Source of the DNA: Paramacrobiotus richtersi
Lineage: Eukaryota > Tardigrada > Eutardigrada > Parachela > Macrobiotidae
Direction of reading: 5' to 3'
DNA: 24,243 nucleotides
NCBI GenBank assembly: GCA_034698045.1
Contig: JAQGAU010000757.1
Span: 1 to 24,243, forward strand
Numbering within the stretch: position 1 is the stretch's first letter; each line of letters opens with the position of its first letter. Positions 1 through 11,798 of the stretch are shown here, piece after piece. The notes below the pieces were generated by a model, which had not been told where the DNA came from, searched no databases, and saw nothing but the letters and a program-made list of their open reading frames with translations. The position numbers and the translations under genes were made by a program.

Positions 1-65
1 GTCAGTGTGAAAAACAAATGGGCCAGTTATGGACGGTTATCTTATCTCTGAACTTTGATCCCTTC

Positions 66-785
66 TCACACTGACCCGGATCTCACATGCGTTATTTTAT
101 CACTGCCTGGATTGTGAGGAGCTAATGTCAGCTTGTTTAGGTGGGAAACATTCGGTTGTCTCAGATCCACATCATTCCAGTTTCGTGCGGTGCCGTCCGT
201 GTGGAAACCGTTACCGCTGTATCTACGACTAAAAGTAATATACAGTGGAAGTACCACTTTATAATAATAACATGAAGTACAAGTTCAACCGGTACTCCAA
301 TCTTCTATAGATGATTTACCGTGTTCAAACTAACCTGTAACCCAAAGTACACATTACTCACGGAAGTATATATCTCTAATAAAAAGTACGTTCGCACGAA
401 ATTATATTTAACTGTAACCAGCAAGCTACCGTTAGCATGGTTCGGCCGAACATTACAGCTCATGTATCATATTAGTATTAACGACGTGCGTTTGATTTGT
501 CGAGATATTGCGCTTTGCACTGGATAAAAGAAATATATTAGTCTTTCGGGTTACTTGCAGATTAAGCAGGTCCCGAATTGCTTCCCATTCGTCAGGATAG
601 TTTAAAGTATTCACCTAGCGGTTAAGAACAGCTGTGACCTTATCGCATACTGTCCTGTTCACAGAAATGCAGTTGTTCTCGCTCGCTGACAAGAATTTTT
701 GAATCATTTCCTCATGTGTTTCAGTTGGCCGGAAAGACAATCGGGGAATAAGAATTTTGCGCGCCACTTCAAACAAAGTATCAAA
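66..785 (-). pseudogene. Decayed partial tandem copy of the orphan gene's last two exons
   Basis: The segment repeats the 3' half of the neighbouring gene at 1005-3701. A copy of the penultimate exon runs from about 785 to 559 and a copy of the last exon from 222 to 66 (TGA at 66-68), separated by a related intron. Recognisable stretches include PRLSFRPTETHEEMI and, after the break, VNTLNYPDEWEAIRDLLNL. It is broken in three ways. The 5' part of the exon is missing, since similarity stops near 785. A Trp codon (TGG in the intact copy) has become TAG at 615-617. The splice donor after the LLNL codons reads GCAAGT where the intact gene has GTAAGT. The last exon is still open but has a different tail. 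A downstream terminal exon could still be shared by alternative splicing, but a relic is the simpler reading. Confidence 0.8.
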
Positions 786-818
786 GGTCGTCGTGATGAT
801 CCCGATAGTTGACCCGCG

Positions 819-824
819 TTTATT
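819..824 (-). other. Candidate polyadenylation signal of the orphan gene
   Basis: AATAAA on the minus strand, about 180 nt after the stop codon at 1005-1007. It sits at the edge of the decayed copy. Position fits, but nothing else confirms it. Confidence 0.3.
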
Positions 825-1004
825 CGCAGAGATTTGCAACAAACATGCAACCCGATGCGGCTACACTTAGAACAAGTCTTGCCCATAATTTACAACAATC
901 ATGATTGCAGAAATAGTTATTGTAAGGAATTACCAAATCTGCCATTAAAAGAGAGAAGCTCGTACAAGGTTCATTATGCTTTCGAAAAGCAGGCGCGTAA
1001 GCAC

Positions 1005-3701
1005 TCAGTCTGAGCTGTCAGCTTTATCACGGAAGTGAATAGTGATCGCTCTTAAAGTCAGTGTATTTAGCCTGGAAACATCCAGCTGTCTCAGATCCAC
1101 ATCATTCCAACTTCGTGTGGAGCCATCCGCGTGGAATCCGTTGTATCTAAAATTACAAAAATGGTCTGTTGATAGCACGCAGTGAAAGTCGAACTCGTTG
1201 TAACTCGAATTTTCTTGACGACTATAGATGATTTACTGCATGCAAAAATAGAGTAACCCCGAAGAAAAATTAAGCAGTTTTCTCTGAAAAATACTTACCG
1301 TATTTATAGCCACACAGCAGCAGTTTGATTGTAAGTTGTGCCGAAACATTACATATCATGCCTTGCACAGGGTATTGTGTAAGCAAGTATCGCTCGTTCC
1401 GTGAGCTAGAAAATTAATACTCTATCAACAATTCCGGTAACTTACAGATTAAGCAGGTCTCGAATTGCTTCCCATTCGTCAGGATAGTTTAAAGTATTCA
1501 CCCAACGGTGAAGAACAGCTGTGACCTTATCGTACACTGTGTTGTCCACAGATGGGCAGCAATTGTCGCTCGTTGATAAGAATTTTCTGATCATTTCCTC
1601 ATGTGTTTCGGTTTGCCGGAAAGACAATCGGGGGATCTGAATTTTGCACACCAACTTAAACAAGGTGTCAGGATTACGCACAAATTCTGCTTCATGATGG
1701 GGAAAACTAGGCTCTCGTACTCCCTCGTCCCAGTTGAATAATATTGTCGTGGACATCTCGAAAATATTGGTAGCGGAGTAATTCAGCAGTATTAATCGGT
1801 CGCACACTCGAATAAGCTTCGAAACGCTTCCACAATAATCCGATTCCGGAGGGTCGGGATTGCCCGGCAAAAATGCGCTCGTAGCCGACCAGTCTTGCAG
1901 AATTATTCTCGGTAGTTTAATCATTTTTAGCATCAGCAACTCCGTCAGGAGAAACTCGTTCAATCGGAAGTTGTCGTCGCCATTGATCAAAATCAGGGAT
2001 CGAGTTTCTGATGTAACCGTGTGATTCAGCAAGGACGCTAGTTGGTGACCCGGGTTGTGGTTTACCGTTGACGGACGGGTGAGATTCGCCCAATCATCAA
2101 ATAAGTTTCGGGCGAAATTGTTAATATCAACGATGATATGCCTTTTTGTATCGGAATCGTCCAACAACCGATACCAAGCCACGCAGACCCTTTGGAAAGA
2201 AATATAGGATAATAATTAATAACGATCAGGTTGCGTCGCAATTTTACGAGTATACGCCTGGCTGGCTGGCTCTGACCAAAACAGAGTATGCAGTTTTTTA
2301 ATATTTACAATAATGAAATGCTTTGGGTATTTTTCACCCTACCGTTTCATTTTAGCCTGAGCATGCAAATCCATACAACGAAGAATATCCACATGAATAG
2401 GAAGTGCGAGATGACCGAGAGTGAAGTTCTCTTCCGTGAATGACCTTTTGGGAGACAGCCCTGTTAATTAAAAATGGGTCATTTACCGATGGGGCAAGAA
2501 CAATCGCAGGGAAATTAACTATGACAGCTATAGTTACGTAGATACATATTAGCAACTAAGTATATTACCAACGACAATCAAATATTACCAGAGAATCCGA
2601 CGGAGTCTTCCAATTTTCCGCGATGCAGTATTGTTCGAAAAGAACATGCTGCGTACATGTATGTTTCACTCTTACAACACTGTCGGTAAATTCATTGTCA
2701 GTGATCCAGATGTACAAACTTACGAAGCGCTCTACAGTATGCTACAAATGTTACATAAGCGTATGGACTGAATCCATGCGATAATATAAGTGCCACTCGG
2801 TATTCACCTGGTACTAGTCTGTGAAATGGAGAGAACCTTGCAAAAAATTTGTATTTCCCGCTACTGCAGACAACTTACCGGCAGAAGGGAGCATCGTAGT
2901 CTTGATCTCATCGTCATTTCTACATGCGTTAGTAGCACCGCATACTTGATAACGCGCGAAGTAGATTTCGAACTGGCTCTTCAAAAACTCTGGATTCCAA
3001 AACAACTGTTTGTTTGGCCGATTGCTCAGGAACTCGGCGCAGATAAAAACAAAACTGTTGTTTTCAAATCGCAGATGAAAGCGACAACCGTTGTCTCTGA
3101 CTATCTGCCCCGAAGGTTCACCAAAAGGTGAGTAGTAAATGTTTGCCGGCCACCTTGCGTTGACGAGAGACTTGCAAACCTTTCGTTCGTTGATGTTTTC
3201 AACGGAATATAAATGCATATTATCAAACGGAACCACGTGCTTGACATACGTAAGTCCGGTCGTTCTTGTGAATAAAGGCAGTTCCAGGTCCGGTAATTCT
3301 TTGACAATTTGCCAGCGGTGCACTGCTGCACGTATGGCAAGCGGCCCACTGTTAAACTGTACATAAATTAAGCCAATCGAACAAAACCTGGATAACAGGG
3401 TTCCGGGGCGAAAGCGGTACGGGCCATTGTCATCATCCCGCAAAGCTACGTATAAAGGAACGCCACCCGTGCGGTCACCTGAATCGGCTGATGTGTACCT
3501 TGCAAAATAGTGTGCCCAGACACAGCGAGAGTGAATCCAAGCAGTCGGAGTTGTTGTCGAGCTGAAATTAATCAAAAAATTATCGGCTTCTATATCCTGA
3601 ATATATCCCAACAACCACACACCGACTTCCCGTTGGACCAGTACGGTATTCCCGTAGTTTGCCTCTCGCGGTCCGGGTATAAGCGGACGAAATAGATACA
3701 T
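1005..3701 (-). CDS. Orphan four-exon gene, 608-aa protein of unknown function
   Basis: I do not recognise this protein. Exons are 3701-2879, 2460-2343, 2189-1446 and 1146-1005 (TGA 1005-1007). Donors are GTAAGT, GTAGGG and GTAAGT, and all three junction phases agree, which is strong support for the chain. The N-terminal part (about residues 20-62) has a strand-rich pattern around VWLLGYIQD and TAWIHSRCVW that could be a small Tudor-like barrel; that is a guess. The C-terminal half has ILINGDD, a long hydrophobic/charged stretch and a Leu-patterned end (WNDVDLRQLDVSRLNTLTLR). There is no signal peptide or membrane span. The start is the first ATG in the exon (3699-3701, context ACCATG). The frame stays open upstream to a stop at 3773-3775 and an acceptor-like CAG lies near 3746, so an additional 5' exon is possible. 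A partial decayed copy lies just downstream. Confidence 0.72.
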
Positions 3702-4561
3702 GGTAGTTGGGATACGAAAGTCGAAGAAGACAGTTGCGTTTTCTGGCAAAGCGAACGCGACTACCTAACCGGTATGATCATTATGAACTGCATACAAAGG
3801 CCGAAATTTCAAGAATCCACATTTTTATCACACTGTACTTCCACTTTTGGAGAAAAAAATTTATGTTTCAGGCGTTTTCTGCCAGGGGATATTCGGGTTA
3901 ACGAGTAAAAAAAAAGTCTGAAAGAATCCAGTTCAAGAATCGTATTGAGCTGCGCGCATCCTGTATGCTGCTTTTTTCTTCCAAGTAATCATTTGTGCAG
4001 CAAGCCCGGATCTTCAAGCGAATTTCAATCATTCCAATAGTCAATGTTCGTACGAACCAAGTACGCAGTTTGGAATGGATTTGCAATCAAGGCGTTACGC
4101 GCTCCAAACTCGTGTTTGCTATACTCTGACTGCAGCATGGACTGGCTTGTGGCTCGATAAAAACTGAACCTTTTAAAGCGCAGATTAAGAGCCGCAACGA
4201 CGCCGCTCGCTAGTTATAACAATTATCGTTGTAACGTTATCGTTGTTTATATATGTAACTAGAGCGGCTACGGTAGAAATATCAGGCAGCAGCTTTCGTG
4301 CAAAGGAGATCTGGAAGTCTTCCGACTAACTTTGAAAAAGAAGTTCAACGCTTTGCAGAGTAGACAGTGCTCGTCCATGTTTGACAGTTAACTTACTTAC
4401 AATTAGCTACCGCATTGATGTGGTATTCTATGATACCGGAAAACCTCACATGATAAGCACAACCACAGCGTGTTTGTTCCCTTTGACCAAATGTACATGC
4501 AGTTAAAGAAACATCACGATATGAACCACCTGGACATTTTTTCGGCTTTAGTTTAGCACAG
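3702..4561. other. Intergenic stretch with one hairpin-forming repeat
   Basis: No convincing exon was found between the orphan gene and the end of the flippase gene. It may hold a 5' exon or leader of the orphan gene and the 3' UTR of the flippase gene. I saw no AATAAA close to the flippase stop. The only clear structure is the inverted repeat at 4202-4268. Confidence 0.5.
4202..4268. repeat. Imperfect inverted repeat with an internal direct repeat
   Basis: Arm GCCGCTC-GC-TAGTTA (4202-4216) pairs with TAACTAGAGCGGC (4256-4268), 13 matched bases with a 2-nt bulge and a 39-nt loop. The loop contains TTATCGTTGT twice (4223-4232 and 4237-4246). It could be a small foldback element or a structured 3' UTR of the flippase gene. 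Confidence 0.6.
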
Positions 4562-7500
4562 TCATACACCGATCGTAGTTTCTTCTACTGCGTCATTTTG
4601 GTTATTCGTCAGCCTCGCATCTGCGCTGTCTGATATGCTTAGTATTCCATGTCCATTTGGTATGGAGGATAACGAAGTACTGTTATGAACTGCAGCATTA
4701 TCTCCGTCCTTCTCTTCCATGATAGTTCCAGTCACAATAAGGTCACCAAACCCTTGCGCATGAGAAAACGCATAGCTACTGCGCCGCAATGACTTCTTTT
4801 TCGGGACGATGACACTGGGCTTTTCCACAACGGTTGGAAGAATGGTCACCATCTTGTGTTGCTTCTGTCGCATGCGCACCCGATCCGAAAGAGTTGGTCT
4901 CGTACCAGTCCGATAGAACCTATTACGATGCTTTCGGTACTATTTAAACTCGAAGCAGCGTGATTGATATTTACCGAAAAGCAACGACAGGAACAAATAA
5001 AACGGCCATTATGAGGGGAATGGTTAGCCAAAATACTGGATCGTTGTACACCATAGCATCTGTTCCGACGTATGCTTGTGATAACAAAGCACTGTGAGCG
5101 AAGTGGGTCAGTGCAACATAAAATAAGGCGCTTCCGATGATGGTTAGAAAGCTGAAGAATGTCCAGTATGCCGTATCCAACGCTACCTTCAAACGCCACG
5201 GTGTTTTACACGGCGACATGTAGTGCAAATTCGGCATTGTAATAACGTCCATTTTTGTGCATAGAGCAGACGATAATACGTAAGTACCTGTATTGTGACA
5301 GCGAAAATCAGAACTGTGGATACAACTGTGCCAAATGCTTGTAGTCCATGGAGGCTATCCACGGAGACACACGCTCCATACACAAAGAAGTTCGCCACTA
5401 TCGAAGTCAACACGCCATAGCACGTGATCTGAAAAAGGATAACATGATCCCTGTTTTCATATTATTACCTGGAAACTGACCGACTGTTAGCGCTTACCTC
5501 AAAGAATGTTCGTTTATTAAAAAACAGATTCCGTTGACCCGGTGCGTAAAGCTTGGGGAACTGTTCCGAGTTCTTATCGCTAACATCCTGGTCAAATACT
5601 CCAAGAGCCAAAATTGGAAGCGCCGTGTAGAATAGGTTGTAAAATGTCAGAAACAGTGGATCGAATAGTGTCTACATGGAGCAGACAGATAATGAACTAA
5701 AGTACAGCTTAAACTGAAGGTTCACTCATTTTCACACCTGAGCGGTGAATCCACAAAAGAAAGCATACCACATCTGGCAGAGAGTAAACGCAAAATTCTT
5801 GTAGAAGAAATAGCCAAGAAATTTGCTCATCCGGTAATACGACCACCGGCCGTGCACCAGCAATAACCGTTTAAGAAATCGGAACTGTCCAATGGCGAAA
5901 TCACTGGCTAATACGGCTTGCATGCCCTCTTGGCCACTGATTCCGACACCAATATGGGCCACTACAAAACCCCAAATCAGACCGCTAAAGTGGCATATCA
6001 ATACTCTTTCGAGAGATCGTTACCTTTTATCATACTGACATCGTTCGCCCCATCCCCAATCGCTAATGTGACGGCATTCTTATGTTTCTTAACAAGTTCA
6101 ACGACTTGCGCTTTTTGGAGTGGGGTAACTCTGCAACTAACGTAACCACATATATATACGCTTAGGATGCAAAACTGCTACATAACGTTCCGGAAAGTAC
6201 TGTAGTTACAGTTAGGTAGCAAACAAAAGGCTTACCAGATCACAGCTTTACTTGCGCATGCCACATCAAGAAACAGCTTTTCCAGCGGCGCATCAAGCGC
6301 ATGAACCTAGTAACCGTGAAAGGTCACGTATATTACAAACTGCTGTATGAAAAGTTGCCATACCAGGCTTGTTCCTTGTATAACCAAAGCGCAGTTCTTC
6401 TCATCGCTATCGACCTGCTTTCCGGTTAGAATCTTCACTTCGGGTATATAACTTTGACCAACGGTTAAAGAGTCCGGACCATCGCCAGTGTTCAAGCTTT
6501 GTAGTCGCTCATAAGCATTCTGTAACCAGAGGCTACGACTAATGTGTCAAACAACACTTCAAAGGAAAATCCATACGGTGAGTTGGTCGTGAACGAGCAT
6601 AGCATCCTCCGCATCAATAACAAACACCTCATCCATGTCCTCCGTCAGCAATTTACAAGAATAACCAATATTAATAGCGGTTTCCAGTTTATCTCCCGTC
6701 AGCACCCAGATCCTGATATCGGCTTGAGCCAGACTGGCAATGGCATCCGGTACACCGTCCTGGAGTTTATCTTCAATAGCCGTAGCTCCAACAAGCAGCA
6801 ACTCTTTTTCGATCTCAGCGGCCACTGCGTCCATCTGTTCCTCACGACGCTCCAGCGTAACTGACGCCGCAGTGTACCGTTCACTCCAGTCGATATAAAC
6901 AGATGGATCAATTTCCTTCCAGGCCAAGCACAGAGTCCGCAGTCCATCCGATGCAAAACTGTGCAAATGCTCATTGACAACACTCATCAGCCGCAAGTTC
7001 TGCGGGGTCTTGAGTAACATGCCCAGGATGATGGAATCGGCGCCTTTACAGTAAAGGAATATTTTATCATCCCTTCGAAGGATAACCGACATGCGCTTGC
7101 GGACGTTGTTGAAATCCAGAATATGGAGTAGCTCGTAATCGACAAACTGGTCCTTTATCTTAACACGGACGGAACTGGGAGTGCGGTGCAGAAAGACATA
7201 TCCAAAGTTTCTGGCCGCATCGACTAAAGCCCCTTCATCCGGGGACTGGGCTTGATAGATTAAACGGTCGTTCCGTTCGTCAGTCATCACGGTATGGCAG
7301 GTGGCGAGAATGGAGAAGAAAAGGTCACAGTCATTGTCACCTTCTTCGATTGCTTTCACCAAGCGGGAGTCGAAGAACTGGAACTTTCCGTCGGAGTATG
7401 GATTGCTGGAGAAGTCGCAGTACTGGTTTGGTTGGCCGTTCTCATCAGTGCAGTCTCCGTAGCAGCGGCCGTTGATTGAGCATTTATTAAAGGTCATAAT

Positions 7501-9924
7501 GTTCTGTCAGGTACGAGCACTTATTTTAGTACAATATAGATAATAAATTATCATTGGTGTTACTATTGCTTTACCTGCGTAAGCGTTCCAGTTTTGTCGC
7601 TGAAAATGTACTTAATTTGGCCGAGTTCTTCGTTAAGAGAAGTCGTTCGAGCTTTGGCATTGAGTGCATTGTACATCATCTTGCAGTCCCAGTTTATCCA
7701 GCAACTGTGAGCAAATCGAATGATTTCCACGCTATATGTTAAGAAAAACAGCAGTGAAGAAAACCTGGTCACAGAAAGTCTTGCTATCGCCTTTCACCAA
7801 TCAAAAATCAGTTTTCGGCATTGTAGGATTTGGTTCAGCTTGATCTAGTTTCTGCCGAGTAGACTCGGACCTGGAAATTGATCAGTTTCCCAAACTGCTT
7901 TCAGAAATTTTATAAAGGGCTTGTTCAGTCGCCCAGTATCCATACTTCTGGGCCACCTCGTAGACGTACTTCGAGTTCCATGTAGCGACAAAATTTCAAA
8001 AGACCAATTCAAACAATTTTGGTAAGTTAATTATCACTGTTTTGTGTCCATGCTAGTAGTGATGCTAGTTGCTACCAAGTTTATGCTTTATTACTGATGC
8101 CTCTAATATCCTTATTATTATTATTATTATTATGAAACTTCAGTTTCAGTTCTGCAAGTACTTAGGCACAACACTTTGACTTTGTCTTTGTCTATACTGT
8201 AGACGTAGAAATACTGAGGAGCCTGCACTCTGTTTGACAGTTGATGTCTCACCATCAGAGAACGTAGATGCTAGTCACGTAAGATATATGCGGTCCTACA
8301 AACTACATCTATATTGTTGACTAAGGGGCCTTCAAGTCTCACCTAACGTAGAGCGAAATGGGAACAACGGTGTTCAGCAGAATCATATACGAGAAGAACA
8401 CCAGCACCGCTATGGTACTCTCGCTTCCGTGGAAATGTTCCCAAGGTTGTATAGACTGGAATTTGCTTCCTATACGTCGTTCCCACAGCGAACATGCAAC
8501 CGCACAGAAAGTACACATGGCCAGAAGAAACACCACAATCTGCAATATCAAGACTTATCACCATAATGTTACGGGAAACTGGCGTTAAGTCGATATCACT
8601 TGCACCAATAATAATATAATTCAGCAAACGATCTATGTGGGTTCGTTTGAACTGGGCCTTCCCACTGTTCTGCATCAGCTTAGTGTCTTGTCCAGCGAAG
8701 AGTACCACTCCGAAACACCACTTCGTATTGCGCAGTATGCAGCCACGTAGCAAGATCTGATTATTGTTCAACGGATACGAAACATCTAAACAAAAAAGCA
8801 ACAAACTGCACCCGGCAACCACTACATGAAAGGTCACGTACCATTAATCGCCAGCTTTCCAGTAAAACGATTCAAGTTTGTATTAGGGGGCTCGCATACA
8901 ACTTCCGCCCGGAATTCATTCAAAGCGGTTAAATCGTTCCTGAGATGGCTCGTTTCGGACAGCGCCTGTCGTGCTTTTAGGTTGGTTTCCCTATGATAAG
9001 TAACAATAATTCTTAGTGTGTAGTCTTGTAGTACTATTTCATTGCTCACCCGTCTAATTCAGCTGTTTCAATGTAACATAACCCGTTTGGCTCGCTGGAA
9101 GAAAGCACAAGCATATCCGCTGCGACAAAGTGGTCATTCTCCATGCGGATGATATCCCCGACCTCAACACGGTCCCAGCGCTCGTTCCGGACGTAACCAC
9201 CACGCAGAACAAAGGAGATGCGGCCGTTAACCACATTGTCGCTGCGGTGTCGTTGCTGCAAGTTTAGTGCTTTCACCGTAACAAATAACGTAAGAAAGAG
9301 TGTCGTTTTTATTGTTAAGCGATCCGTGCAAATCTTTGTCCATAAAAAAACAAAGTTCTGTTTTCATTTGATTTTCTCTAAAAGACTTTGAACTGCAAAG
9401 GTTATGTACGTATAGAACTAACTGTGTCGTCCATGGCGTCTTTTAAAGCTGTCAAGCCCAGAACGATGATGAGCGGGACCAGGGTCGTGATTGGTGTCAG
9501 AGAGGAAATTTGCGGGATTAACTGCAAAATTCGAGTTCTTTCGCCAGTTTAGCGTTGCTGCTTCCAAAAACTTACTTGAAGGATCAGCAACACGAGGAAA
9601 TAGAAATTAGCGAGACGCTGAAACTGCTCGAAAAGATTTCTTGGCAGGAAAGTGAAGACGTTGTATTTGGATGTTTTGATATGGTTATTCTAACGAGCAA
9701 AACAATCCTTGTTGAGTTGTTGAGGATATTACCGTCTCGAGTGAACATTCATTCACTCACCGCGTAGTTGAATTCTGTATTCTTTTCGTGTTCATTGATA
9801 AATACTCTGCGCTCGTATTCTGTATGGGAAGCCAGTTATCATTGTCGCATATTGCGCACGCAAAGCGACTGTACCAACCTTTCGGAGCCGGATCCCTTGT
9901 TATAAATCCCAAATTAATGGTCAT
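4562..9924 (-). CDS. ATP8B: P4-type phospholipid flippase, ATP8B class (complete, 18 exons)
   Basis: Catalytic subunit of a P4-ATPase that moves phospholipids from the outer to the inner leaflet, normally with a CDC50 partner. Exons: 9924-9879, 9819-9761, 9689-9576, 9521-9423, 9255-9050, 8990-8842, 8785-8604, 8539-8343, 7731-7575, 7503-6577, 6519-6364, 6306-6236, 6136-6024, 5961-5738, 5671-5498, 5428-5288, 5186-4975, 4919-4562 (TGA). They sum to 3585 nt, 1194 aa, the usual family size. Visible landmarks: TM1-2 (about 60-105), actuator DGET (174-177), PISL in TM4 (345-348), phosphorylated Asp396 in [16 protein letters not shown] (672-675), GDGAND (815-820), six C-terminal spans, and a tail [14 protein letters not shown] (from 1124) like the GYAFS autoregulatory motif. 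Sequence round [19 protein letters not shown] favours ATP8B over ATP8A. The 46-nt first exon is the least certain. The intron after residue 285 uses a GC donor. Confidence 0.96.
7732..8342 (-). other. Long intron (611 nt) of the flippase gene
   Basis: It separates the PISL exon from the DKTGT exon. It is several times longer than the other introns of the gene (54-167 nt). It carries a (TTA)7 microsatellite at 8112-8132. I found no coding signal in it on either strand. Confidence 0.85.
8112..8132. repeat. (TTA)7 microsatellite
   Basis: Seven perfect TTA units inside the long flippase intron. Confidence 0.9.
8540..8603 (-). other. Probable GC-AG intron in the flippase gene
   Basis: Minus-strand sequence at the 5' end is GCAAGT, the standard GC-donor consensus, and the 3' end is TTGCAG. 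Only this 64-nt intron restores the frame between the TM3 codons (NYIIIG) and IVVFLLAM. It also gives the TM3 length expected in the family. The nearby GT dinucleotides leave the wrong phase with this acceptor. Confidence 0.75.
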
Positions 9925-11276
9925 GTTGGTAGCTTTGAATTATTCAACACAAGTCGCTACCGCGATTGATAATTTTCAAGAATATATTTTTTCCGCACTA
10001 ATCATCCACAACGACGCATCGTTACGTACGTTTGTCGGGAAAAAACACTGCACAATAAAAGAAGGAACAGGAAAACTTGTAGAAACTGTATCTAGCTTAT
10101 CCACAATCCGTATAAAATGCTATTATTATCCCCATGATGCCGAATAAAACCCATTATCCCCAGTACGTACTATTATTAATCGTCTGTGTGCGTTTCTTAA
10201 GCATGAAAGAAAATGAACTCTCTTTTGACAGATTATTGAGAGAACTATATCGGAAACGGCTTCTTTTTGGGAATCGAATCTGACAACCATTTACAGTGCG
10301 TCGCGTAGACATGCGCAAAACAAGTTTCTTTATGTGTTTATGTGTTTATGCCTGCCCAGTTTGGAGAAATGCATTTCTTCGATTGTTCTTGCGTTTATTG
10401 GGTGCGCTTAAGATTATTCATCTGACGTTATCGACATTGTAAGAATCAGCCGGTATTCCGACTGTTCCACTGTTTACATTTCAATTTATAGGAGTGCTGC
10501 TAAGCAGTAGCGTCCCATAAACAGATACATAAACACAATAAGTCATAAATAATTCAGCAGCCAGTGCAACGCCTCGGTGATGAAACGTTGCTGGGTAACT
10601 GTTGGCCGCCTCCCTTCTCGGTTTCGAATAACCCCGTTATGGTGTCAGAATGGGCGAGGTTCATTACCTGTGGACTTTCTAAACTGTCGGAATTGTTTAT
10701 TGTGGGAATTTTCGAAGTACCAACATGATACACGCGTGTCAGAATTTGCCCTAGCTGCTTTCAGTGTTGAGGCTTTTCCCGGCAAAGTTTTTAGATTTTA
10801 TACTGAACATTCCGATTGAACGGTTTATTCTCTTCTGTGCTGTTCATGATACATACTGTGCACTGTCTGTTTCAGCAACAAATTAAGTAATAAGTACTAT
10901 CACCTTTGAGCTACTGCCATCGTGTCAGAAAAAAGAAAAGATAATGGTACTACAATATAGTTAGTTGCTCAGACTTGAAACTGGTAGCGAAACGAGAACA
11001 TGAACTACAACGTCAATCAGAGGTGAAAGCCTAACCGAACACGTACGCTCTGTCAAAAAGCTTAGGTCATGACTACGCCCAACATCGAAGAAGTAATGCT
11101 ACAGAAAAAGGCAATGCTAAAATTGGCGGTTAACCTAGCTTAAGCAAATCTCTACCGCATGCAAATCTGAAACGGCTCGTACTCTGTAAATCTACAAAAA
11201 TTAAATACATTACAATAAAGGACTGGGGAAAAGCGTCAAACCGCAGTAAAATGCTAAGCAGCCGAAAGGTCACTGA

Positions 11277-11417
11277 ATGGATACTAACAGGTTTTTCTTA
11301 TTTCGAGAGGAAGATATGAAAAATGGAAACAAATTTGAGCGTTTCAAACAGCGATTGGTAGAGTGCGATCGAAAGCAAAAACTCCAGAAACGAAATGTGT
11401 TGCGAGGCCAAGCCTTG
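11277..11417 (+). CDS. Weak candidate small ORF or exon (46 aa)
   Basis: ATG at 11277 opens a 46-codon frame rich in Lys, Arg, Glu and Gln (for example ERFKQRLVECDRKQKLQ), ending at TAA. The last bases overlap a perfect donor consensus (TT then GTAAGT, donor at 11416), so it may be an exon that continues after an intron. I do not recognise the sequence, and a chance open frame of this size is quite possible. Confidence 0.2.
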
Positions 11418-11625
11418 TAAGTTATTAAGGTCATCAGAAATCCGATCGTCCCCCCTTGGCTATAGTTTCATGGCACGTGACAGAAAGAGCAACGGTCAAC
11501 TGTCGCTGCTATCATATTACGAGTTACCCGGAGTTTTTAACGTAAACATAAATCAAGAACTGGATAATTTACCACTCTATCCCTACACGTATCGACCCGC
11601 TTTTTGACAACACATGTGTATTTAG

Positions 11626-11798
11626 ACGATCTGTCGGCAACTGCAATATTAATATATTCCAGTGATCTTTCTCCGGTGGCCCGCTACAGACTACAGTGCG
11701 TGTTAACACCATTAATCCACATCCCGGCAAATGTGGCATTAATAGCTGCTTGTCTTAAAACAATGTCGCTGTTTCGCAAAAAGGGGAGGTGGCACATG
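11626..11798 (+). pseudogene. Possible GPCR TM1-like exon remnant
   Basis: Flanked by an acceptor-like TATTTAG and a GTAAGC donor, this open stretch encodes LTPLIHIPANVALIAACL followed by a basic FRKKGR. That is the pattern of a rhodopsin-like receptor TM1 (N1.50 in PAN) and first intracellular loop. No in-frame start ATG precedes the segment and I found no TM2 exon after it, so it is either a remnant or a false positive. It is not a copy of the first exon of the receptor at 12272. Confidence 0.25.

Noticed and set aside
1442..2182. A free-standing 246-aa minus-strand protein starting at GTG
   Set aside because: GTG is not a plausible animal start, and an acceptor at 2190 joins this stretch in phase to upstream exons. 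Its apparent TAA overlaps a GTAAGT donor.
2790..3901. Plus-strand open frames opposite the first exon of the orphan gene
   Set aside because: They are antisense shadows. The minus-strand exon is longer, has a proper donor and joins in phase to three further exons.
8553..8600. GT-donor alternative for the GC-AG intron of the flippase gene
   Set aside because: It requires a 46-nt intron, an acceptor lacking a pyrimidine tract, and about five extra residues in TM3 compared with the family.
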